From Pandoraea terrae (GTDB lineage: Bacteria; Pseudomonadota; Gammaproteobacteria; Burkholderiales; Burkholderiaceae): a DNA stretch of 64,000 bases. The DNA lies in the NCBI RefSeq assembly GCF_902459695.1, contig NZ_CABPRZ010000016.1, positions 62,001 to 126,000 on the forward strand. The letters are read 5' to 3'. The translations under genes were made by a program, and so were the position numbers. The notes below the pieces were generated by a model. The model saw only the letters and a list, made by a program, of their open reading frames with translations. It made no database searches and was not told the origin of the DNA. This document shows positions 1 to 9,016 of this stretch, in pieces. Positions within the stretch are counted from its first letter, which is position 1. Each line of letters opens with the position of its first letter.

Positions 1-1
1 C

Positions 2-1174
2 CTGGACGCCGCAGCGGCAGCGCTGGTGTCTACCGCATTGGCGCGTGGCAGCCAGGACAACGTGACGGTTCAGCTCGTGCGCGTCGAGGCCTTGCCCGTG
101 GGCGATAGCACGCGCCTGTCGCGTCAGCGCGCCGAACTGGCGCTGCCGCCGCCGCTGCAGCCACGCATGGCGTTCGAGGGCTATCGCATTGAACGAGAGC
201 TGGTCGCCAGCGCACGTTGCCACGTCCACCTGGCGCTCGACCTGCACACCGGCGCGCGCGTCGCACTCAAGACGCCCTCTGTCGACCTGCGCGAGAACTC
301 CGACTACCTCGACCGCTTTCTGCTGGAAGAATGGGTGGCGCGCCGCATCGACAATGCGCACGTGGCCAGGCCGCACGCCACAGACCGCCAGCGCCGGCAT
401 CTGTATGTGGCGATGGAATTCATCGACGGCCAGACGCTTGGGCAATGGATGATCGACAACCCGAGCCCGCCACTGGAGGACGTGCGGCAGATCGTCGAGC
501 AGATCGCCCGTGGCTTGCAGGCGTTCCACCGGCGCGAGATGCTTCACCAGGATCTGCGACCGGACAATGTCATGATCGACCGGGCCGGCACCGCCAAGAT
601 CATCGATTTCGCGGCCGTGCATGTTGCCGGGCTGGCCGAGGGCAGTAGTGATCCACATGCGCTGGCGCCGGTCGGCGCACTGCAGTATGCCGCGCCCGAA
701 TACTTCGTAGGGCAGGGCGGTACGCCCGAATCGGATTTGTTCTCACTGGCGGTGATCACCTACCAGATGTTGACTGGCCAACTGCCCTACGGCCTCCAAG
801 TGACGCGCCTGCGCAGCGTTGCCGACGTGAGCCGGCTGAACTACGTTAGCGTGCGCGATCGGCGGCCGGAGTTGCCGCTATGGATCGACAGCGCCCTGCG
901 CCGTGCCTTGCATCCGCTGCCAAACAAAAGACAGGAAGCCCTATCCGAGTTCATCCAGGATCTGCGCGTGCCGCGGCAGCAACAGCGGCACCGGGAACCC
1001 CCGCTGATCGAGCGCAATCCGGTGCGCTTCTGGCAGGTCTTGTCGGCGCTGCTGGCGCTGGCCGTTATCGTGCTGTTGGGGCTGTCGCTTGGCGAACGGT
1101 TGTCACCGCAGCGCTTGGCCACGCTCGATCCGCGGGCAACGCTTGCCAAGTCTGATAGCACGCGTTCAAGATGA
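2..1174 (+). CDS. PP2C phosphatase / Ser-Thr protein kinase fusion, C-terminal part (5' cut by window)
   Basis: The frame is open to the left edge. Its first ~30 codons (ARGSQDNVTV motif) are the end of a PP2C-type phosphatase domain, so the gene begins outside the window. A protein kinase domain follows, with the VALKTP lysine, an HQDLRPDN catalytic loop (nt 545-568) and an APE motif (YAAPEY). A single membrane helix near the C-terminus (around nt 1020-1090) would anchor the protein to the inner membrane. Proteins with this architecture are annotated as bifunctional kinase/phosphatases in pseudomonads and Burkholderiaceae. Two residues are unusual: the loop reads HQD rather than HRD, and the DFG motif reads DFA (nt 605-613). 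The glycine-rich loop is also poor. The substrate is unknown. Confidence 0.85.
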   Translation: MDAAAAALVSTALARGSQDNVTVQLVRVEALPVGDSTRLSRQRAELALPPPLQPRMAFEGYRIERELVASARCHVHLALDLHTGARVALKTPSVDLRENSDYLDRFLLEEWVARRIDNAHVARPHATDRQRRHLYVAMEFIDGQTLGQWMIDNPSPPLEDVRQIVEQIARGLQAFHRREMLHQDLRPDNVMIDRAGTAKIIDFAAVHVAGLAEGSSDPHALAPVGALQYAAPEYFVGQGGTPESDLFSLAVITYQMLTGQLPYGLQVTRLRSVADVSRLNYVSVRDRRPELPLWIDSALRRALHPLPNKRQEALSEFIQDLRVPRQQQRHREPPLIERNPVRFWQVLSALLALAVIVLLGLSLGERLSPQRLATLDPRATLAKSDSTRSR

Positions 1175-1286
1175 ATCTGGGCGGAACTTCGGCCTTTGGC
1201 TGAGTGCGACGGCTTGACAGCGCGCATCTCACCTCACCGAACTCGTGATCTTTCGCCTTGTCAAAGGAGAATCGCCGGAGACATGT

Positions 1287-1592
1287 ATGAAGCGCCTTGG
1301 CTCTACCGCTGTACTGATTGTGCTTGCCGCCGCCAGCTTGCCGACAGCCTTCGGCGCAAGTCAGGACAACGTCCCACCGGTTCCGGCGGATGCAAGAAAT
1401 TGCGTCCCGCCGGCGTCTCCTGACGCGACGCGGGGCCCCCAATCCCCGTCAAAACCTCCGTTGATCCGCGTGTGCGCTGGCGATTCCGACACGCAACTGA
1501 ACCTGCCTTGGTTTCTTACCGACATCATCAACGCGGTGAACACGCACCAATCGGGCCGTGAGTTGCTTCACAAAATGCGAAAGGATTTTTGA
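1287..1592 (+). CDS. Small exported protein of unknown function
   Basis: This is a 101-residue protein. The start at 1287 is chosen because a GGAG sits 6 bases upstream and because the frame then opens with a typical signal peptide (MKRLGS, a hydrophobic stretch, then AFGA). The mature part is proline-rich and has two cysteines (NCVPP and VCAGD) that could form a disulphide in the periplasm. I do not recognise a family. It lies downstream of the kinase gene on the same strand with a 112-base gap, so co-transcription is possible but not shown. Confidence 0.5.
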   Translation: MKRLGSTAVLIVLAAASLPTAFGASQDNVPPVPADARNCVPPASPDATRGPQSPSKPPLIRVCAGDSDTQLNLPWFLTDIINAVNTHQSGRELLHKMRKDF

Positions 1593-1780
1593 CTCGCGGC
1601 CAGCCCGAAGGCCTGACCGGTCGCACGTGAAACGCCGTCCGGTGGGTGCGAGTCCGAGCCATGCGCCGCTGAACGTCCCATGTATGGCGCCCCACAAGTC
1701 ACAAATACGTTGTCCCCATAGGACAATCCCTCGGACGTCGGTGAAAGATCCGGAAACGCGCCAAACGGATCCCGCCCACT

Positions 1781-2110
1781 TTGCTCTCCAATACGCGCAA
1801 GCTGTGTGACGCTGCGCGGGGCAAGGGCGTCAGCGTCTATTTCGCCACGATCCACTTTCGTCCCAGCTATCCGGAAGTCAGTCCGTTGAACAGGAACGGG
1901 CAGGGAATCAAGCAACTTGGACGGTTCGTCGACGACCAGATCTCGCCGGAACTCGGCCAGCAGGCCACTGAACCGCTCATCATCGCGCATCGTGCCGGCG
2001 TGTTCTTCGGTACCGACCTGCGGGTGCGGCTTTCCGCGCAGGGTATCGATACGCTGCTCATGGTGGGCATTGCGTCGACCGGTTGAGTCCACAGCCGATG
2101 ATTGCCTTTC
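1781..2110 (+). pseudogene. Isochorismatase-like cysteine hydrolase remnant, frameshifted
   Basis: The frame matches the middle of the isochorismatase-like family: an N-terminal helix (NTRKLCDAARGKGVSVYF), a HFRPSYPEVSP loop, a cis-peptide region, and the IDTLLMVGIASTG strand that normally runs into the catalytic Cys or a GVVEST motif. A stop falls straight after ASTG at 2084-2086. The expected continuation (VESTADD) resumes in the +1-shifted frame, which is what a one-base loss would give. The N-terminal strand with the catalytic Asp is also missing. It is a decayed gene, not a working enzyme. Confidence 0.6.
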
Positions 2111-2395
2111 GCACCCATTGTTAGCCGCCGTCATGACCGCGGCCGTTTCTGCCTTCGCAGGCGAGACTGAACCATTCGAAAATCGCGTACACATTCTTTG
2201 CATACTTCACTGCGTCCAACATTGGCCGGACGAGATGCACGACTCGGCAGAGTAGCCCGGCACCCGCAAACCCCACACCTCCAGGGGCCGTGTAATCTTC
2301 AAGGAAGTGTGACGGGGGACTACGGCGGCCCGGTTGATTCATCCGACTTCAAACGGTTGACCCCCGCTCTTTTGGGGCAGGTGTGATGGCGCGTC

Positions 2396-2959
2396 CTAGA
2401 ACATCTGATGCCAAGGACGCGCATCCAGCTTCTGCATCGCATCTGCAAAGCTGACCAGGCACGTATCCTGATGCGATTTTTCCTTGATGAACCCGGCCAG
2501 TGTCGCTGCGTCCACGCACGTGCAGCCGTAATCGGCGCGGGGGAAATTGTCACCGAGCATCGCGTTGTAGAAGACGTAGGCCGCGTGGACCCGATAGCCG
2601 TTCGATCCCGACAACGCCTCGGCGGCATCGAGCAAGTCGAACAATTGCGGCAGATCGATTTTGTAGGAAGTCAGATGTGCTCTTGCGATGATGTTAAGCC
2701 GCTTCGCCTGCACCAGATACGCCTGCTCCCCACGCCCCCACAGCCAGTCGGCGCCGTACTCGACTTCCAGCTTCGCGCCCTGTGTGCTAGTGATGTAGAA
2801 GTCGTCAATGCCTTGTTCAACCGCCTGCCGGTAGATCATGGCGAGATTGACGCTCGTCAGCGCATCTTCCCGAACCATCTCGCCGAGATGTGCGCTGCTT
2901 TCCATCGTGTCCCAAGTCCATTTCGATTGCGCTTCAAGTATCGTTTTGAGGCTCATCAT
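2396..2959 (-). CDS. DUF6615-like protein with a PD-(D/E)XK-type motif
   Basis: This is a 187-residue soluble protein. The segment LEVEYGADWLW (residues 64-74) followed by VQAKRL (83-88) has the E..D..QXK spacing of PD-(D/E)XK nuclease-like folds. The EDAL near residue 31 together with the GADW...QAKRL pattern resembles DUF6615 proteins. A nuclease activity is inferred and no substrate can be named. Translation may start at the second Met (2956), which is better spaced from a GGGAG ribosome-binding site. The gene lies 62 bases downstream of the large 808-codon gene on the same strand, so the two probably form one transcript. No family-specific defence partner is recognisable. Confidence 0.6.
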   Translation of the reverse strand: MMSLKTILEAQSKWTWDTMESSAHLGEMVREDALTSVNLAMIYRQAVEQGIDDFYITSTQGAKLEVEYGADWLWGRGEQAYLVQAKRLNIIARAHLTSYKIDLPQLFDLLDAAEALSGSNGYRVHAAYVFYNAMLGDNFPRADYGCTCVDAATLAGFIKEKSHQDTCLVSFADAMQKLDARPWHQMF

Positions 2960-3021
2960 CGTGCTCCCGCGTCGAGAATATGAAAATTGGGTTCATACAT
3001 GACTCCACTGGCAGCCAAGCC

Positions 3022-5448
3022 TTACTGCGGCGGCGCTCCCCGCTTCGGTGCCACTTCCCTGTGGGGGCGCATCGCAGCGATGCTGCGCGTGAGTTGCTCC
3101 GGCACGTTGAACTTGATGATGCGTTCGAGCGCGTCCGAATTGAGAAAGGTGGATTGATCCGGCGGCAGGATCTGATTCCACACGCCGATGATTTGCGGCG
3201 AAGGAATCCGGAACACGTAATCGCCGGCCATCGCGTAGCTCGTGGTCGATTTTCTGTCGGCGGACGATGCCTCCGTGCGCGACACGCTGAAGCACAGGAA
3301 GCCGCCGCCATTGGAGACATTGCGCTCTGAGTGTTCCTGTAAGGCTTTCGTGGCGGAGGTTTTGATCCTGAGCTTGATGGTCACGTCCTTGACCAACAGC
3401 ACGGCGACCGGATAGCCGGGCAGGGTGGCGTTTGCGAGCCTGCTGCAGTTCGCGGCGGCGATCTCCCTCGTGGCTTCGCCGCCAAGTGCCTTCGCCAGCA
3501 GCGTGTCCTTGGTCAGGCTGGCGTCCGCCGGCGTGGTGACCACTGTGTCGAGTGCCTTGAAGTACTGTCTGGTCAAGGCGAAGACCTCGGGGTGCATCCA
3601 CGGCCGCTCTATCACAACCTTGGTCGCGAGCATGCCGATCTGGATATTGGATTCGCTGTCCATGAAATTCGCGGCGAATTTTTGCGATGCCTCGGTGCTT
3701 TCCCCCCCCGCGCTGCCGAAAAACAGGTCGACGTTCCAGTTGGTCTGGGAAAACGACGTGCTGGTGCTGGACTGGGCCGCCATGTCGCTTTGCGAGACGG
3801 TCAGCGTAATCGGCGCCCAGCGGCGATTGATCGCGGCGTCCGCCACCGATGCGAATTCCGGTGTGTCGGACGTGCCGCCGGCCAGAGTGGCGAGTCCGTC
3901 GCCATTGAGCACGACGGCGCGCCCGGCGGAAGCATTGAAATTGTTAAACGACGACAGCAGGGTATTCAACTGAGCGTTCAGCTTGGTCAGGATCGGCTCG
4001 ATCATCTCGCGCAGCCCTGCGCCCGCGCCGGTCTTCAGATACTTGGTCGCCGCATCGGCAAGGCGTTGCCCCTTGGATACCATGCTGCCGGTGTCGTCGA
4101 CCAGCTTCTTCTGGGCGTCGCCGACGGCTTCGGCCACTTCCTGCCAGTTCGGCTTTCCCGGTTTGTCGACCAGCTTCTTCTCCTCTCCGCCGTTCTGGTC
4201 ATGCAGCTTCGTGATCAGGTCGTTCGCGCCGGCGGTTTTCTGCGCGTCGTTACCCTGCTTGTATTGCAGGTAGGTCTTGACCGCCAGTACCGTGTTGTCC
4301 GTATAGTTCTTGATCAAGTCGCTCGTTGCGGTGTAATAGGCCTCACGCGCCGAATTGAAATCGTGCAGGGCCTGCGCAATGGCGTCCTTGTCCGCCGATG
4401 CGGGAATCTGCGAGAGCACGGCGTTGAATGCGAAGATCTGCTGCGTCAATTGCTCGATGCAGAGGTCTTGGTAGCGCTGTAACGCGTCGGGCGCCGCCAA
4501 CAGGTCCGTGAATGTGGTCGACGGCTTCAGGGCGCTGCCCCAATCGCCCGGAATTGCCTGGGTGCTGTAGAAGAAGTTGCCGACCTCGGGCGGAATCGGG
4601 ATCGCAGCATTGCGTACGTCCTGCTTGGCGCGGAGCAGAGCGGCGGCATCGTGCGCGTCGAGAATGGCGAGCGCGTCCTCGAACTCCGATAGCGGAAAGT
4701 CGGCCACCATCCGGTTGTAGGAGGCATTGATGGCGTCGATATAGCCCTGCGCGTTGTTCTCGTACCAGGTGACGTACTGGTCCCACCAGTCCGCGTCGCC
4801 TTTCGTCTTGAGGCGTTGGTACTCGTCGGACTTGAGTTTGGCCCACGCCTGCTTCTTCTCGATCCAGCGCTCCTGAAGTATCGAGAACTTTTCGAGCAAT
4901 GTCACGGATGTCTGCACCCCGTTTATATCGACCTGCACCTTCTGGTCAAGCCGGGCGCGGATGACCCGTTGCAGGTCGAGCAACCGTTCGTTGGGGACCG
5001 GGCCGAACGCCTCGAGCGCTTGTCTGTATCGGTCGGAAACGCGTGTGCCGTCAGGCTGGGTGATCGGGGCAATGGGGTAGTACTGGTCGAAGAGCACCGA
5101 CTGGGCGATTTGCACGAGCGTGTCCGGTGTGCCGACCTTTCCTTCGGGCAGCTTGTACGGATCGGCATTGAGCACCGTGCCCGGCCACACCAGCGAGAAG
5201 AGCTGTTGCGGATTCTGGTTGCCGAAAACGCGGGCCAGCTCCGTGTAGAGCTTGTCGGTCGGCGATGCGGTCTGCTCGCCGGCGGCGAGGCGGGGCGTGG
5301 GCGGAGGGCGGACGGCCCGATGCGCCGGGGTGTCCGTTGTCACCCTTGGTGTTCCCTTGGCAACGACGGGTGCGTCCGGTTCGGGAAGTTGTGTTTGTTC
5401 GAATGCTCCATTTCCGTCTTTTAATTTGGATAACTGATTAGTTTCCAT
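3022..5448 (-). CDS. Large soluble protein of unknown function (808 aa)
   Basis: The start at 5448 (METNQLSK) is preferred over an earlier in-frame codon because AGGAA lies 8 bases upstream. The protein has no signal peptide and no membrane helix. The N-terminal ~75 residues are Pro/Thr-rich and probably disordered. The middle is helical and rich in Trp and Gln. The C-terminal third holds the most family-like segments: a Ser/Thr-rich stretch leading into NWNVDLFFGS, then ERPWMHPEVF, PGYPVAVLLVKD, GGGFLCFSVS and IPSPQIIGVW. I have the impression of a widely scattered family of unknown function with this Ser-rich/WNV..LFGS pattern, but cannot name it. It is followed by the PD-(D/E)XK-like gene in the same direction. 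Confidence 0.75.
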   Translation of the reverse strand: METNQLSKLKDGNGAFEQTQLPEPDAPVVAKGTPRVTTDTPAHRAVRPPPTPRLAAGEQTASPTDKLYTELARVFGNQNPQQLFSLVWPGTVLNADPYKLPEGKVGTPDTLVQIAQSVLFDQYYPIAPITQPDGTRVSDRYRQALEAFGPVPNERLLDLQRVIRARLDQKVQVDINGVQTSVTLLEKFSILQERWIEKKQAWAKLKSDEYQRLKTKGDADWWDQYVTWYENNAQGYIDAINASYNRMVADFPLSEFEDALAILDAHDAAALLRAKQDVRNAAIPIPPEVGNFFYSTQAIPGDWGSALKPSTTFTDLLAAPDALQRYQDLCIEQLTQQIFAFNAVLSQIPASADKDAIAQALHDFNSAREAYYTATSDLIKNYTDNTVLAVKTYLQYKQGNDAQKTAGANDLITKLHDQNGGEEKKLVDKPGKPNWQEVAEAVGDAQKKLVDDTGSMVSKGQRLADAATKYLKTGAGAGLREMIEPILTKLNAQLNTLLSSFNNFNASAGRAVVLNGDGLATLAGGTSDTPEFASVADAAINRRWAPITLTVSQSDMAAQSSTSTSFSQTNWNVDLFFGSAGGESTEASQKFAANFMDSESNIQIGMLATKVVIERPWMHPEVFALTRQYFKALDTVVTTPADASLTKDTLLAKALGGEATREIAAANCSRLANATLPGYPVAVLLVKDVTIKLRIKTSATKALQEHSERNVSNGGGFLCFSVSRTEASSADRKSTTSYAMAGDYVFRIPSPQIIGVWNQILPPDQSTFLNSDALERIIKFNVPEQLTRSIAAMRPHREVAPKRGAPPQ

Positions 5449-5576
5449 GGAAATAATTCCTGAAATGGCGATTGGTTGACGAGCGCGCCCTCGCGCGGCG
5501 CCGTGCAAGCGGCGGTCGAACGAAGAGTCTCAGTCGCTACGAAATGGCGTGACAGTCCCGGCAATCCCGGTTGCCG

Positions 5577-5681
5577 TCAGTATTTGCAGCGTTTCGGGCG
5601 CGTTCGTATTGTGAACGATCTTGCGAAGATGGCAGTCGCATGTAAGGCGCCGCGCGCGGTCGCGTTGATTCGATTCGACAT
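5577..5681 (-). CDS. Possible 34-residue leader peptide
   Basis: A 34-codon frame (MSNRINATARG... ending KRCKY) begins 64 bases downstream of the -10 hexamer at 5745-5750. It has a good ribosome-binding site (AAAGGA, 6 bases before the ATG). It ends 128 bases before the 808-codon gene. The peptide is basic (many Arg/Lys) and lacks an obvious membrane segment. It could be a leader or attenuator peptide, a small protein, or chance. The only support is the combination of promoter, ribosome-binding site and position. Confidence 0.3.
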   Translation of the reverse strand: MSNRINATARGALHATAIFARSFTIRTRPKRCKY

Positions 5682-5744
5682 GACTGGTCCTTTGTTTATT
5701 ATATGTATCGTGAATCTGACTCCCGTTACAGCGACTGCCAGTTG

Positions 5745-5772
5745 AGTATAGAAAAAATCTCTCGATGGTCAA
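5745..5772 (-). promoter_or_regulatory. Sigma70-type promoter for the 808-aa gene unit
   Basis: On the minus strand TTGACC (5772-5767) and TATACT (5750-5745) are separated by 16 bases in a locally AT-rich patch. Transcription would run through the small leader ORF into the 808-codon gene. Confidence 0.5.
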
Positions 5773-6302
5773 GCGGCTTAATCATTGGCATTTTCTTGGG
5801 ATGCCGGCGGATTGAAAGGGAAATATCAATATCGGAATCCGATCAATGTCACGGTGACTTCATCATTGCGTGGCAGCGAAAGAGTGAGCGCTGACTGCCG
5901 AGTGGGGTGGTTCGATCCGCATCGGTTGCGCGTATCACGGAGTCTATGTTCCTGCGGCCGCAACGCCCCGGGAATCCCGCGTTGCCACGCCCCGCCTGCT
6001 GCAAGGCCCGACATCGTATCACTGCGTTTCGGCCTCGGACGGAAACTCGGCCGGAGCGGGCGTCTGCGTGTCGGCGTTGACGCGTCCGCGACGCGGCACT
6101 GACCGGACGTGCGTCGCTAAGTGGCTGCGAACGTCTGATTCCAACTTCGACGAATACGCATCTTCGACCCAAAGCCGCCCATCAGACATCCCGAAAACAG
6201 ACGCGCAACTTTGCCGTCGTGAGCTCGGCAGGATAAGCGAGACACCGAACAGCGATATACTTCCCTGCTTTCATAGCCTTCGTTAGGCATCAAGGATTAC
6301 AC
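5773..6302. other. Intergenic, no gene recognised
   Basis: About 530 bases between the divergent unknown unit and yjdM. The short frames on both strands have no ribosome-binding site or family resemblance. I see only the likely upstream regions of the two flanking genes. Confidence 0.5.
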
Positions 6303-6644
6303 ATGAGCGCGTTCCCCCCGTGTCCCAACTGCAGTTCCGAGTTCACATACGAGGATGGGGGCATCTATATCTGCCCGGAGTGTGCACATGAATGGTCGGA
6401 GCAAGCAGCTATGCCGATCGAGGTGGTTGGCAAGGTTTATCGCGATTCAGCGGGGAATGTCTTGCAGGACGGGGATACCGTCACCGTCATTAAGGACCTG
6501 AAGCTGAAGGGTTCGGCTGGAGTGATCAAGATGGGTACCAAAGTAAAGAATATCCGGCTGGTAGGCAGTGATCACGATATCGATTGCAAGATCGACGGCT
6601 TTGGCGCCATGAGCTTGAAATCCGAATTCGTCAAGAAGGTGTGA
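6303..6644 (+). CDS. yjdM: YjdM/PhnA zinc-ribbon protein
   Basis: This 113-residue protein matches the YjdM (formerly PhnA) family along its whole length. An N-terminal zinc ribbon (CPNC ... CPEC) is followed by the conserved PhnA domain with [15 protein letters not shown] and a C-terminal [14 protein letters not shown]. The family was named after alkylphosphonate use, but the E. coli protein is not part of the phn operon and its biochemical role is unclear. AAGGA lies 6 bases before the ATG. It stands alone, with non-coding DNA on both sides. Confidence 0.92.
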   Translation: MSAFPPCPNCSSEFTYEDGGIYICPECAHEWSEQAAMPIEVVGKVYRDSAGNVLQDGDTVTVIKDLKLKGSAGVIKMGTKVKNIRLVGSDHDIDCKIDGFGAMSLKSEFVKKV

Positions 6645-6840
6645 CCAGGCGCATGGCGTGTGAATGGCTGCTGTGAGCCGGGTGAAGGCATCCGCTGCCC
6701 CCGCCAAGGGCGGACATCCGCCTAACTGGCTTTCTCAAGCCAACGACGGGCGCTTCGCGGAGCCCGGACACCGCGCTTCGACAGAGGCAAACGCGTAGAA
6801 TTGCGGGGTGCTCGATCCTTCCAAGCCACGGAGTCGCCCC

Positions 6841-7011
6841 ATGAGAAAGCTCATTGCATCCACCTTCGTCTCGCTCGAGCATACCTCGTACAAAGCAGAT
6901 ACGTTTCCCCGTACGCCCAGCCGCAATGGCTGGGGCGGGCGGGCACTAGGCGAGGTTGACGAACCGTTCCTCTCTTGGACTAACGGCACCCCCGGAGGAG
7001 TCCTCGCATAG
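6841..7011 (+). pseudogene. Possible remnant of a RibD/DHFR-like reductase gene
   Basis: The frame opens with MRKLIASTFVSLE, which closely resembles the start of the RibD-C/dihydrofolate-reductase-like family (typically MRKLI...FVSLDG). The resemblance fades within 15 residues and the frame stops after 56 codons. If the likeness is real, this is a 5' stub of a deleted gene. It could also be a chance match. Confidence 0.3.
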
Positions 7012-7648
7012 GCCCGCCCAACGATTCACGGGCCGAAATATGCGCCGGCGAGCTCGGCCGCAGAATGCGGCCGTTCGCCACCCAAAGAGGTTTCGAGTCG
7101 TCAAACTCGGTTGCGGTTGGTAGAAGCGACGAACCCAGTGTAGAGAGGCAAGCGGGCCGGCACAACCCGTAAACCCGGGAATCTAAACGATTTCGGCAAT
7201 TTTCCGATTAGTCTGATCTACACATTGGGATAACGTCCGAAGCGTCGATAGGATGCGTCCAAGTGGGCGATAGTTCGGAGGTCGACCTTCGATACGATCC
7301 TGTCAATTTTCCGCATGCTGCCGTGGGGGAGTGATACAGAGGATCGTCGTCGGTATACCAAGGGTGCTGCAAATTCACAAGCGTCCGAAGCGCAACACGT
7401 CTGCAGAACGGTATTCATTTTGGTGCAGGGTCAGGCCGAGCCCGCATTTGGCGCGGCGAAGCACCGCTGCGGTGCGTAGGTAGGAATGCTCACATTCCCG
7501 GGCGTGCATTAAGCCAGCGAAGCCGCGGTATCTGGCACGGAGTTTGCTGCAGCCCCATGTCGGGGAAGTCGAGCACGGTTTGCCAGCAGAAAAACAAGTG
7601 ACGACAGACCTGACACTTGAACGGTCCAGGATCGTCATTTTTACCATC
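7012..7648. other. Intergenic, no gene recognised
   Basis: About 640 bases between the reductase remnant and the EAL gene. Short frames exist on both strands but none shows a family motif or a ribosome-binding site. It may be eroded DNA. Confidence 0.4.
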
Positions 7649-8929
7649 ATGATAAAAGCAAGAACAGGCTCCATATCCAGCGGCGGTGCGCTTGCGCCCC
7701 TGGATGCGTTTGAACGTGCCATCAACATGGAAGGTGACCGCGCGGTCGGCCATTTCAGGGGACTGCGCCTGCGCAGCCATTTTCAGCCGATATATAGTCC
7801 GGCGCATCGTCGCATCGTGGGTCACGAAGCACTACTGCGGGCAACCGACGGTGGCGGCGCGGCTGTACCTCCGCCGCAGGCGTTTTCGACGGCCCAAAAT
7901 GATTCGGAGCTCGTATTTCTGGACCGTCTATGCAGGGCTCTGCATCTGCACAATTATCGGTGCCACGGCGATGGGGATACGGACCCGACTTGGCTCTTTC
8001 TGAACGTCTCGACCCAGATCCTCTCGCGCCACGAGGCGTTTGGCGGGTTCTTCGCAGAACTTCTGGACTGGCACAACTTTCCGGCCTCGAGAGTCGTGGT
8101 GGAAATCCTGGAGGGCGCGATTCCGGATCTTTCGCTGCTGAGCGACGCCGTAGCCTGGTACCGCGACATGGGGTGTTTGGTGGCACTCGACGACTTCGGT
8201 GCCAACGCCTCCGACATCGAACGTATCTGGAGGGCGGGCCCCGATATCGTGAAACTCGACCGCAAGGTCATTGCCGCCGCCGCACACTCCGCCAAGGCGC
8301 GCCGCGTCCTCCCGGCAGTGATTTCTCTGATCCACGAGGCTGGCAGCCTTGCACTCATCGAAGGGGTGGAAAACCCGCAGCAGGCCGCCATCGCGCTCGA
8401 CTGCGATATCGATCTGGTGCAAGGGTTCCATTTTTCCCGCCCGGCTGCCGAACCGTTGCACCGGGGCGACGGCGGTATTGCCGAATTGATGACCATCCAA
8501 ACCTTGGCCTCTGCCGAAGATGGGCCGTGCCGATCGCTTGAGCCGTACGTCACCGATTTCAAGCGCGTGGCCTGGCAGTTACGCGAGGGAAGCTCGATGT
8601 CTGCAGCTTGCGCTCAACTGTTGGCACGCTCCCGCTTGGACCGTTGTTATCTGATCGATGCCGCCGGTGTGCAGATCGGTGCCAGCTTGCTGCCGCCCGG
8701 GCGCGAACTGACTGCGTCCCGCTTTGCCCCGATGGAGGGGGCGGCTGGCGCCAACTGGTCGCGCAAACCCTACCATTATCGGGCGCTGGCCCAGCCGGGC
8801 GAACTCCAGATCAGCCGGCCCTATTTGTCGGTAGCCAATTCCCGTATGTGCGTGACCCTCTCGCTGGCGCTGAGGGTGCCCGAAGGTCTGCGGGTGCTGT
8901 GCTGCGATATCAACTGGGAAGACGGCTGA
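7649..8929 (+). CDS. EAL-domain protein (putative c-di-GMP phosphodiesterase)
   Basis: A 426-residue protein if translation starts at ATG 7649. The frame is open further left, and a start at 7730 is also possible. No start has a strong ribosome-binding site. The EAL domain covers roughly residues 40-280 and keeps the catalytic set: the HEALLR signature, FLNVS, VVEILE, ALDDFG, VKLDRK, EGVE and LVQGFHFSRP. It should therefore hydrolyse c-di-GMP. A C-terminal ~130-residue region of the kind often found behind such EAL domains may bind a ligand. It has no membrane helix. It lies just upstream of a chemoreceptor gene, which suggests a motility or biofilm role by inference. Confidence 0.85.
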   Translation: MIKARTGSISSGGALAPLDAFERAINMEGDRAVGHFRGLRLRSHFQPIYSPAHRRIVGHEALLRATDGGGAAVPPPQAFSTAQNDSELVFLDRLCRALHLHNYRCHGDGDTDPTWLFLNVSTQILSRHEAFGGFFAELLDWHNFPASRVVVEILEGAIPDLSLLSDAVAWYRDMGCLVALDDFGANASDIERIWRAGPDIVKLDRKVIAAAAHSAKARRVLPAVISLIHEAGSLALIEGVENPQQAAIALDCDIDLVQGFHFSRPAAEPLHRGDGGIAELMTIQTLASAEDGPCRSLEPYVTDFKRVAWQLREGSSMSAACAQLLARSRLDRCYLIDAAGVQIGASLLPPGRELTASRFAPMEGAAGANWSRKPYHYRALAQPGELQISRPYLSVANSRMCVTLSLALRVPEGLRVLCCDINWEDG

Positions 8930-9016
8930 CAACCGAGGTGACACAATCTACGCGTAAGGTGTCATGGATATTGGCAATTGTCCGAAACAATACGCCACCA
9001 TAAATAGGGGAACGGC

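Noticed and set aside
2121-2342. A minus-strand 73-codon frame overlapping the hydrolase remnant
   Set aside because: No ribosome-binding site or known motif; it lies in decayed sequence.
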